A stretch of DNA of 64,000 nt from the NCBI GenBank assembly GCA_033439765.1, contig JAULSN010000003.1, positions 5,766,001 to 5,830,000 on the forward strand. The letters are read 5' to 3'. The notes beneath the pieces were generated by a model. The model saw only the letters and a program-made list of their open reading frames with translations. It ran no database searches and was not told the DNA's origin. This DNA is from Lasiosphaeria ovina (taxonomy: Eukaryota > Ascomycota > Sordariomycetes > Sordariales > Lasiosphaeriaceae). Both the position numbers and the translations under genes were made by a program. Positions 56,045 to 64,000 of this stretch are shown here, one piece after another (position 1 is the stretch's first letter; each line of letters opens with the position of its first letter).

Positions 56045-57157
56045 TCAAGCAAGGTTGCTTCCTCTTATCCCGCCAACCGAAACCCTGAGAAAGTCAACGT
56101 CCGAGTCGAGACGCTTCTTCAGCTCGCCCTTGGCAAGCTCTTCCACGTCCCAAGACGCCCACACATAGCGGCCGTGGAGGAAGCGGGCCTCCTTGGACGC
56201 CGCCCACACGGCAAAGTTTCCCGGCAGCGATGCTATTTGCCAAATGTCAGCAATGCCAATCGGCCTGGTCTGTCTGTCGTTGTTGGAAGAGGGCGGCGGT
56301 TGTTGGAAGAGGGTCGTTGGTGGGTACAACACTCACCGTCGTCAAAGGGCAGGAAATCCTCTGTGACGCCCGCCTTGCGCCACGGCTCAGTGAAGATCAT
56401 GCCGGGGTTAAAGTTGATGATCTGCAGCTTCTCGGGCACCACGTCCTGGGCAATGTACTGCAGCGCCAGCACGGCGGTGCCCTTCGTCAGGGCATACTCG
56501 GGGCGGGCAGCGGCGAAGGGCTGGTAGGCGTTGTTGCTGATGTGGATGCTGCTTGTCGAGACATTGAGGAGAACCTGAAAAGTCACCTCAGCGAGGCCAT
56601 TCCGAGAGGCAAACGAGATATAATCAGTTTGGGACGGGGCTGTCTACCTTGGGCCTGTCCGCAGCATTCGCCTGGCCGTGGAACCGCTCAGTCAGCAGCA
56701 GCAAGTTCCTGACGTTGACCCCGAACGTGTCCCAGATGTACTCGGTGCCAAGCTCGAGAAGCGGCTTGACGACAGCGAACTTGGCAATGTTGGTGACTAG
56801 CACATCGACCACGATGCCCCTCTCGGCAAGGCTGGTCCACAGGGCATTGATGACCGCCGGATCGGACATGTCGGCTCTCTTGGCGACGATTAGCGTGCCC
56901 GTGTTTGCCTTGGCTGCCTGTTCTTCGAGCAATGCCCGCGCATTGTCAAGTTTGTCCTGGTCCCGGCCGGTGATGATGACAGTCGAGGCCGAGGCTGCGG
57001 TGAAGCCCTTGGCGATGGCTAGACCAATGCCAGCGGTAGAGCCGGTGATGAGAACAGTTTTGCCGGCCTGACTGAGCTCGGGGCGAGCTGCGTCGATGGC
57101 GGGGTACGAGGTCCGGTGCGTGGTTGAGGTCACGTTGGTTGCCACAGCGCTCGCCAT
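56045..57157 (-). CDS. Short-chain dehydrogenase/reductase
   Basis: NAD(P)-dependent SDR. Exons 56648-57157, 56337-56574 and 56045-56232 give 311 residues from ATG 57157. Rossmann motif TGSTAGIG at residues 38-45; the usual NNAG is VTNIAK at about 128. Catalytic Ser about 178 (STSS), Tyr197 and Lys201 (YALTK); after it, NFNPGMIFTEPWRKAG. The C-terminus (SWDVEELAKGELKKRLDSD) matches fungal SDRs that resemble oxidoreductases of secondary metabolism. No membrane segment, probably cytosolic. It is transcribed divergently from the Zn2Cys6 regulator with about 650 bp between their starts, which suggests the regulator controls it. The 5' part of the frame has a GTG further upstream (57181), but the ATG at 57157 is preferred. 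Confidence 0.88.
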
Positions 57158-57803
57158 GGTTGGGCTGCTGCCTGTTTCCACGAGTCTGAGGACTGATCAA
57201 AGTTAATTGGCTTGTTCCTAGTGATGTTGCGTGTTTTCTAGTAAATAAACTGTTTATATCAGCGGTGATCGCAAGTTATATACGTCAGGCACTTCGGCCA
57301 AGTACCTAGAGAATCTGAGCGAGGGGGGATTGCATCATGTTCCGCCGACTGACAAATCCGCAGTCACACTGAGATTCAGCGAAATCCAAGTCATTCAACA
57401 GCGTATAGAGCGTACAGCCACCGGCGAATACAACCTGGTCCGTGATAAGCCGTGGACTTCAGGCCCGTATATGTGCGCCGGACATACGGGGTGCGGGCGG
57501 CGAAAGCCGTGAATTCCGGGCCGTGGCCATTGGGGCCGCGGCGGAACGCCCTTCCGGATTGGGATAGTGCCCGCAACAAGGAGACCGACCAATCAGTGCG
57601 CAGAGGCATGGCGGATATTTCCAGGAAACTCGCAGTGACCGGAACGATGGAGGGCCAACAGCGGGCGGAGCGGGAGTTAACCACTCCTCGACACAACTTT
57701 CCACAATTGCCCGCGTAATTAAGATAGTCTCTTCACTTGCTCCACCCAACTCCATCGTGGTTGCAATTCCAGAAGCTCCAAGCGCCCCCCCGTCTCCGAG
57801 AGA
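57158..57803. promoter_or_regulatory. Divergent promoter, SDR and Zn2Cys6 regulator
   Basis: 646 bp shared upstream region. It contains several CGG/CCG triplets, among them CGGCGAAAGCCG (57498-57509), an inverted CGG pair with a 6 bp gap, the half-site arrangement bound by dimeric Zn2Cys6 proteins of the Ppr1/UaY type. Binding by the adjacent regulator is inference. Confidence 0.5.
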
Positions 57804-59360
57804 ATGTCATCAGCCGCCGAGACCAAGGCCTGCGACCGCTGTGCCAAGGCCAAGCGGAAGTGCGACAGGGGACAGCCCGCCTGCGTCCGTTGTGCGACCC
57901 GCGAGCTCACTTGCACGTATCCGGCCCCCCGCCCGAGCTGCTGGGTGTTAGTCAATAGCGCATCGGACGCGGACAGCCCTGAAACGAACGTTCCGTCCAT
58001 GCCCTTGTTTGCAAACGTGCTTGAGTCAGTATCTGTGTTACCCGCTGTGACAGCACCAGCAGCCATCGAGCCACCACGCTCACAGAACTCGGCCGAAGGC
58101 GCCCAAGCCGAGTTCCAACTAGAACTGGGATATTCCGACGCCCTCATTGGTACTCTCGGACTTGGCGATGCTCTCGTCAGCTCCACCATCCACATCAGCC
58201 AGCCCAAGCTGCAGACCGGCCTCTCAACCGGCTGGTTTCTCACCCCCGAGACGTGGGTGTTACAGCCCATTCCAAAAGGGGGCCGTGGCGTCGTCGAGTT
58301 TGTGTACCCGACGTTGCACCGACTCAAGCGCCAGATCCACAGCCTGATGCAGGACTGGGTGAGCAAAGGCAGCAGCCCGCTGATACACGCGCGGCTCTAC
58401 CAGGTCCGTTTCCCGCGGTGCATGCAAGATGCCTACATGACGCTGTCGGCGTACATGACACAAGTGCCGCAGACGGAGAAGATGGTTCGGCGCATCATTT
58501 CCGACCGCGGCGCCCAGCTCATCCGCCAGTATGCCCGTACTTCCCCCGGCGATCTTGATGCGTTCGAGCACCTGGCCCGGGTCCAGGCGCTGCTGATTTT
58601 CACGGCCCTCGGCTTCTTCGACGAAGACGACGGCCTGCGCCACATTGCCACGACGCAGCTGCAGGTGCTGGAGAGGTGGAGCTTGCAGATGCTCGAGGCT
58701 ACGCGGCTAGCAGCGCTCAACAGCCAGCTGATGATGGGCAACCTGATCGACGGCAACGGCAACAACGACGGCAGCGGGGTTGGTCTGCTCGGCGTATCTC
58801 CCCCAAACTCTCAGACCTCGAACGGGAGCAACGAGTACGACGTGAACATGATGTGGTATGTATTCCTTCATCTGATCTCCAGCTCCGCGGACTTTGTGGC
58901 TGTTTGTGTGTTTGCGGGGAAGGGTGGGGGGGACAAAGAAGAGAAAAAAGGAAAAGAAAAACAGAAAAAAGAAGAAAGAAAAAAAAAAAAGCAACGTCCC
59001 GGAACGGTCGAAGTGTGATTACTGACAACGAGGAACAGGCATGCCTGGATAATCGCCGAGTCTGTCCGCCGAACGTGGTTCATGTCGTGCACCTTGCAGG
59101 CGATCCACACCGTGACGCACCGCTACGTGCTCCAGTGCCACGGCGACATTATGTTCACGCTGCTCACGGGCGTCTTTGACGCGCCGACCTGTTGGGCCTG
59201 GGCTAAAATATGCAGCGAGCGAGACATCAACTTCATGTCGCGCATGCACGTCCGCCGCCTCCTCGGCGAGAAGACTCCAGACGACGTGGACTTCTTTGGC
59301 AAGATGGTGCTGGAGCTCATGTACGGCGTCTCAAAGGTACAGAATTGGAGCGCGGACTAA
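57804..59360 (+). CDS. Zn2Cys6 transcription regulator
   Basis: Exons 57804-58855 and 59039-59360 (183 bp intron containing an A-rich tract) encode 457 residues. The Zn(II)2Cys6 cluster is canonical: Cys10, 13, 20, 27, 30 and 37 in CDRCAKAKRKC..CVRCATRELTC, with basic residues for DNA contact between the second and third. The rest resembles the helical C-terminal domain of fungal regulators: RLKRQIHSLMQDWV, MQDAYMTLSAYMTQ, LARVQALLIFTALGFFDED, WIIAESVRRTWFMSCTLQAI, and near the end GKMVLELMYGVSKVQNWS. The spliced junction restores MMWHAWIIAESVRR. It acts in the nucleus as a likely dimeric activator or repressor of nearby genes, the divergent SDR being the obvious candidate. An Asn/Gly-rich linker at residues 315-345 is probably disordered. 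Confidence 0.9.
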
Positions 59361-59674
59361 CGACGAAAGACTAAAGATTCAAGATCAGGCGTGGGCAGCT
59401 GCGGCGTCTGGTGGGGGCCCGTGTGTCTGCCGCTTCAAAGAGTGTTTGCTTCAGGATCGGAAGGAGCGACGGAGATGCACGCGCGACGCGGCGGAATGGG
59501 ATTTCCTTTGAGCTCCAAACAACAACCGGCCAATTGAACTTGGCAGATAATGGGAAATATGACGTTCGTTAATCACGCGTCCCCCTGAACGGAAGAAAGT
59601 CAAAGTTCGAATTCCAGTTATCTCAGACTCAGTGATAAAAATATGCAAAAAAATGAGGGTTGTAAGGCTGCTGT
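59361..59674. other. Intergenic, no gene recognised
   Basis: About 310 bp between the regulator and the tRNA. Confidence 0.5.
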
Positions 59675-59760
59675 TGCGCGATCCGAGGTTCGAACTCGGG
59701 TCCCTCGCTGATCCAAGATAAGATGGGAAGCGAGAATTCTAACCACTAAACTAACCGCGC
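59675..59760 (-). tRNA. tRNA-Gly(CCC) with a 14-nt intron
   Basis: Minus strand. Acceptor stem GCGCGGT pairs with ATCGCGC (one G-T pair), discriminator A. The D arm (GTTTAGTGGTTAGAAT), anticodon stem CTCGC/GCGAG and T arm CCGAG-TTCGAAC-CTCGG are complete. Loop TTCCCA..A puts anticodon CCC at 59725-59727. A 14-nt intron (59710-59723) lies one base after the anticodon, the standard nuclear position. TTCTCGCTTCCCA matches the yeast tRNA-Gly(CCC) anticodon arm. Decodes GGG. Confidence 0.92.
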
Positions 59761-60289
59761 CTTATCATTTGATGACGAATTGGCGCGCTAATCCAGCTCA
59801 CATGGGCTAGGGTGTCTGAGACCGGGGTGTGCGTTGGCACACTGTGCCGCGATTGACTGACAAAGGGCGCTGTGAAAAGCAAACAAAAGTAAATCTCTAA
59901 CGTGTATGGAGGAGTATTACTGCTGGTCAAATAAGAGCTTTGTGTGAGGTTCTGCGAGGGTTGCACCGCAGTGCAACTTCCGCCTAATTGAACAGCCTGT
60001 TTGTTGTCAACGCTCAACGGCTGAGTGCCACTCACAAACACCTCACCAAAACATCACCAACAACACAACAATTTTTCTCACGGCCCCCTTCACATTAGGT
60101 TCTGTAATCCACATGTCACGAGATCTGGCATTCATTATCACAATCACTTTTTTGCGAACAATTTTTGTCAAATAGTTACATTCTTTTCTTACCAACTAAT
60201 CTCAGTGTTTACCCTGTTGTCTATTATCGCTATAGGCACCAAGGTAGACAGGTACCTAAATGCTGGTAATTTGGCGGTTAGTCAATAAT
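59761..60289. other. Intergenic, no gene recognised
   Basis: About 530 bp, AT-rich; nothing recognised. Confidence 0.45.
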
Positions 60290-60880
60290 CTAGTTACTCT
60301 TCGGCCGGGGAGGGACTGCCTCCCTCACATGCTCACTGCTCGGAACGGTCCAGTCTTCGTCGTGCGAAAAATAGCCCTGGTCGTCAGTTTCGCGTAGCTC
60401 CTCCTCCGAGACCTCCTTCTAGTCGGCTCTGGAATCGAACTCGGAGTCGAGACGCTCGAAAAGGGGCGTCTCTTTGACGACGAATGAAGGGCGGCGGGAC
60501 TCGTCGGACCGTTCCATGTGTTTCTCCTTCGGCACTTCTAGGAACTGTCCGAATTTGCGAGGACAATGCTGTGGCTGGGGATGCTGATTGCCAGGGAATA
60601 GAGGGCAGCGAGGCTCAATGTTCTTATCTGCTTGTTTGTCCTTCGGGACTTCCAGGAATCGCCCGAGCTTCTGGGGCTGGGCTGGGCCGGACTGAGGCGA
60701 CGAGGTCGGCGCTTGGCCTTGCTGGTGCTGGTGCTGGTGCTGGTGCTGGTGCTGCTCGCGTCGCTCTTGCAGCCGGCGCTGTTGCTGGTCGCGCAACTTC
60801 TGCTGCTCTTCGGGCGAGCGAAGGCTTGGCGGCGGCTTGATAGTGCGGCGCTGCTCTGTGGGAGGTCCAGAGGAGGCCAT
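60290..60880 (-). CDS. Orphan Gln/Arg-rich protein with an in-frame TAG
   Basis: ATG 60880 opens a 153-codon frame: PPSLRSPEEQQKLRDQQQRR, a (His-Gln) repeat encoded by (GGTGCT)n, then two copies of a short motif, KLGRFLEVPKDK and KFGQFLEVPKEK, and LFERLDSEFDSRAD. It meets TAG at 60419-60421. In the same frame the sequence continues without interruption for 42 sensible codons (KEVSEEELRETDDQGYFSHD, EDWTVPSSEHVREAV) to a TAG at 60290. The continuation has the same charged, disordered character and is clearly coding-like. So the TAG is either a recent nonsense mutation (CAG to TAG), a read-through site, or a sequencing error. No intron fits. The function is unknown. Confidence 0.6.
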
Positions 60881-61801
60881 GTCGGCTGGTCGTTGCGTTG
60901 TTGAAATTCTTTTCTTCAGTATACAATGTCAAAGTTTCGGTCCGTTTACCAGTTGTTTTTTTATGGTGTTTTGTTAAAATGGGTAGGGACTTGACGTTGT
61001 AGCCACTTCCAGACTATATAGCCGAATTTAGTATGAACAATGCATTTGTACGCTGCCCTTCATCGGGGACCACTCCTCGTTGTTCCCGAACAGTACCTGT
61101 GTCCCGGTTTTGATCGCCATTGTTCCTGTTCAGTAACTTGTTTTTTTGTGTCAGTTTTGCAAAAGGGGTGGAGTCGTTTAAATTCTTAGAACCTCATTAA
61201 CACGATGGTTATTCAAGTGTGTGCATGGTAATGGTCTATAATAGATCTAGTTGGGGAAATCGCTCCTGGAGTATACAGAAGAAAATATAACCTCATAGAC
61301 ACATTAATATTGTCTGGTAACTGCAATTGTTAGAGTACCTGAGTCAATAATATTTAACATCCAATATAATGGACTATGCGAAAAACACTGTGCTTCATCA
61401 ATGTCTGAACGACCAGAAGCGAACATATGGATGGATACTCCAACTATTAAGACACCGAGCCACAACCCTTGTATAATCCCAGTTTTGATACCCACCGCCG
61501 CCAAAGGCACACCCCGCTTGTGGCCTCTACAACGGCTCCAAGATCCCAAAACCGATCCGTCGCTAAGTAAAAGTCTTACGCAAGACTGAAAGGTGGATAT
61601 AATTAATGTAAAGGACGAAAAAGAGAGGGGTATGTTCGTGTCCCGGCGCCTTGTAAATGCATACAAATAAACGAGCTGATACTTCCGCCAGTCCTTTAGT
61701 TCAAAACCTGTAAACGAAGCGAAGGTGTATAAGTGCAGAAAGTGTTGGGGATGTGAGCAAGCCGAGTCCTAAGACGAAGCTTGGCACAATGCTTGGCTCT
61801 G
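60881..61801. other. Intergenic, possible non-ATG frame
   Basis: About 900 bp. A 120-codon frame at 61304-61666 on the minus strand starts at TTG and has no signature; I do not count it as a gene. Confidence 0.45.
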
Positions 61802-64000
61802 CTAGTTCCGGCTCATGCCTTGTTTGGCCTAAAAGTTGGTTAGTGACATGCTTGTGAGACTGGAGTTCGCGTTGCTGAGGGAAGACAAACCTTCATCAGC
61901 TCGATCCGAGCCTTCAACTGGCTTGTGACTTCGGCGGCCCTCTTCCAGCTCTCCACCCCATTGCCAGTCGATATTCCACTCGGGGGTGCGTCACCTTGCC
62001 GGGCCCCAGCTCGACTGTCAGCCCTACTGCTTGCGCCATCACTGGGGGCATTATGCCCTATGCCGCTGACAGCATTGTCGGATGCTGTATCGTCTCCCAT
62101 ATACCGGAATCCACGCGCGGGACTTCCCCGCCCGCTAGCTGCACTGCCCGTGTACCTAAGCGCGGGAGACATCTTAGTGTGAGGGTATGGTACGTTGTCG
62201 CCGTTCTCTTTCTCCTCACTTCGCGTGCTGGTAAAGCTTCCGCGGTTGAAGTTTGAACCGGAGTAGTGATCGCCGTCACGATAAATATCCTGCTGGTGCG
62301 GACTCATCGTTCGGTGTCCGAGGAGAGGCGAGCTGGGACTAGGCGACCTAACACTGGCGCTAGACGCCTCAGCTTTACTCAAGGCACGCTTGAGCCGGTC
62401 GAGCTCGCGCTGGAGGCGCTCATTTGTCTGCTCCGCAGCCTCTGCATCACTGCGAGCCCTAACCAACTGCGTTTCTTTAGCTTTGATGGAGAGCACGTCC
62501 CTGGTGTGGTCTTCAATCAGACCGGCATTCTGATTCTTAAGTTCCTGGATCTCAGAGTGAAGTTTGGACCGATCGTGCCGTGCATCGTCGAGCTGCTTCA
62601 GCAGACGCTCATTTGCCGAACGAAGTTCTTCGAGCTCGGCTCGGTCAGTATGCGAGAAGTTGGAATATGGGGTTGGTGATGGCGGTGCGACTGGTTGCGA
62701 GGGTGCAGCCGGCTTGGCCAAGGAACGACCAGCAAGCCCGCCCCTGCCGAGACCAAGGCGCGGAGCCACCTTCGCCGGGGTGGGCGGCAGCTCTTCCTCC
62801 TCCTCCTCTTCCTCGAGGGGAGGAGACGGGGCTGCTGCTGGGCGCCGCGGCGAGGCAGCACCCAATCCTGGAAGTGTCCGCTTTTGGGGCGCTTTGAGTC
62901 CCCCGAGGCCGGTTGGCTTTGGCATTCCGATCTTGCCTTCTGGGGCAGCACGTGACGTGGGCTGTGGTGCAAGAGGCTGCTGCGCGTACTGCGATGGAGG
63001 CGGTGGTGGCTTCTTGGCCGCTGGCGCTTTCTTCGTGCCCACTTTCTTCGGTTGAGAGGGCGGCGGCGCTCGAGCGACTGGCGCGGGTGGCGGTTTTGGC
63101 TTTTCCTTCGCCCGTACTTCAGCCGTCTCGCAGAATTCCTTGATTTTGACCTTTCGGAGGTCGTCCAACCCTTCGAGGTGTGGACCCATTCCCCGCTCGC
63201 CAATCATCTTCATGATGGTTCCCAGAATCTCGGCACCGCCAGATCGGAGCACTTCACTCGACTCCGAAAGCAACTTCTTGGCCGACTCGACGATCGTGGC
63301 GATTTCGGGCTTGCTAGGCACGTCTCGCGTAGTTCTCAAACACCTGAGGAGAAACTTCATGGTGCCTTCCTTGACCGCCGGATTCTTGTTGACAAGAAAG
63401 GTGGTGATGTCCTCTAGGCATTCTGTAAGATTGGTGGTCGTGAACACAGCATCCAGAGCTGCACCAAGAGCATCAGCTACTGTTTGTTTCTTCTCCTTGA
63501 GTCTCTCCATGATCGACTGCATGACGGTGGACCGGTGCTTGGCGTAAGATTTCCGTAGACCCTTGGCGAGCAGCTCGATACACTGCGCTGCCTGCGTGAC
63601 CACTGCTACGTTCGCATCTTTCATGCACTTGGCCAAGGCGCGGTTGACATCGTTGAAGTCCCCGTCCTTGATCCGGGGTACGTTGACAACGGCGTAGAGG
63701 GCCTCGAGCGCTTCCTTCCTTTCTTTCCACTTGGTCGAGGCAATGTTGTCGAAAAAGTCCTTTGGGATTTTGCTGGCGACATCCTGTGGTTCCGCTAGAT
63801 CGAAGGCATCTATCTCGGCGGGTTCCTCGGCGTCTCCGCCCTCATCGTACTCTTCTTCGACGGCACCCGTAGCTGGAGCCCGCTCCTTTGCGGCTTGCTG
63901 CGACCTCAAGAGGCGTTCTTGCTTTGGAACACCTTCTGCCTTGACCTTCTCGAACTGCGCCTCGAGGTCCGCCTGCTGGGTTGGCTTGAGATCGCCCCAA
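61802..64000 (-). CDS. Stu2/Alp14/XMAP215-type microtubule polymerase, partial
   Basis: Runs off the right edge; the N-terminus (first TOG domain) is missing. The C-terminal exon is 61802-61828 (AKQGMSRN), spliced by a 62 bp intron to 61891-64000 and open to the edge. The second TOG domain begins with LKPTQQADLEAQFEKV, then DFFDNIASTKWKERKEALEA and HEAT-like helices (DVNRALAKCMKDANVAVVTQ, FLLRCLRTTRDVP) to about residue 270 of the visible part. It is followed by a long basic Pro/Ala/Lys-rich linker, then a coiled coil (NERLLKQLDDARHDRSKLHS to LDRLKRALSKAEAS) and an unstructured Ser/Arg/Gly tail. This is the standard fungal plan: TOG domains bind tubulin, the basic linker binds the lattice, and the coiled coil dimerises it at plus ends and kinetochores. 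The gene looks intact. Confidence 0.92.

Noticed and set aside
22378..59360. Secondary-metabolite gene cluster
   Set aside because: There is an SDR, a Zn2Cys6 regulator and an MFS transporter, but no polyketide synthase, NRPS, terpene synthase or P450 in the window.
61304..61666. 120-codon minus-strand frame
   Set aside because: Starts at TTG, no ATG early, no domain, AT-rich context.
62598..63203. Arg-rich frame within the Stu2-like gene
   Set aside because: Alternate frame of a coding region with clear TOG and coiled-coil sequence.

Overview
This window is nuclear DNA of a filamentous ascomycete (Pezizomycotina, probably Sordariomycetes). Three things support this. Genes are broken by many 50-100 bp introns with GT..CTAAC..AG signals. 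The gene families are typical of the group: a HET-domain protein, a SesB/NB-ARC/TPR NLR, a fungal Zn2Cys6 regulator, DUF1996, a Stu2-type TOG protein and PTC5-like PP2C. There is also a nuclear tRNA-Gly(CCC) with a short intron. It is gene-sparse accessory sequence on the left and in the middle, and more ordinary on the right.

Layout. 0-8 kb: three minus-strand genes of one apparent family that I cannot name, each with a Ser/Thr/Pro-rich disordered N-terminus followed by short 'I-x-I-x3-[DN]-W-x2-[FW]' modules. 10.7-11.9 kb: secreted DUF1996 protein. 12.8-16.3 kb: heavily broken NLR relic (SesB-like hydrolase, NB-ARC, kinesin-light-chain TPRs), cut off at its 5' end where a divergent mitochondrial-type PP2C gene (16.3-18.0 kb) begins. 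18.3-25 kb: NADAR N-glycosidase-like protein, an orphan protein, a frameshifted ankyrin gene and a two-exon HET-domain gene. 26.3-27.9 kb: an orphan ORF and a Tc1/mariner-like transposase relic split by a 280 bp solo LTR with perfect 5 bp target duplications. 28.4-33.5 kb: membrane-anchored metallophosphoesterase, a small secreted Cys-rich protein and an acidic orphan protein. 34.4-39.5 kb: CorA-like membrane protein with a 2-nt frameshift, a tiny spliced ORF and a protein kinase with an orphan N-terminus. 41-45.7 kb: small orphan genes, including two members of a 'GPLTT.FT...YYSP.(I/M)CPS.W' family flanking a DUF4267 membrane protein. 45.7-48.2 kb: a 798-residue secreted protein of unknown function. 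51.5-53.6 kb: a nine-exon MFS transporter of the allantoate/pantothenate class. 54.6-55.7 kb: an orphan acidic protein. 56.0-59.4 kb: a short-chain dehydrogenase and a Zn2Cys6 regulator transcribed divergently from a shared promoter. 59.7 kb: tRNA-Gly. 60.3-60.9 kb: an orphan gene with an in-frame TAG. 61.8 kb to the right edge: the C-terminal two thirds of a Stu2/XMAP215/Alp14-type microtubule polymerase.

The most distinctive themes are a putative undescribed tandem family at the left end and an allorecognition/immunity-flavoured middle (NLR relic, HET gene, PP2C, NADAR, kinase). Decay is recurrent: several apparent CAG->TAG or TGG->TAG nonsense changes have the dinucleotide context expected of repeat-induced point mutation. 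No classical biosynthetic gene cluster is visible; the SDR/regulator pair is the only candidate co-regulated unit.

All splice models were worked out by hand from frame continuity and consensus sites. They should be read as proposals, with end points good to a base or two.
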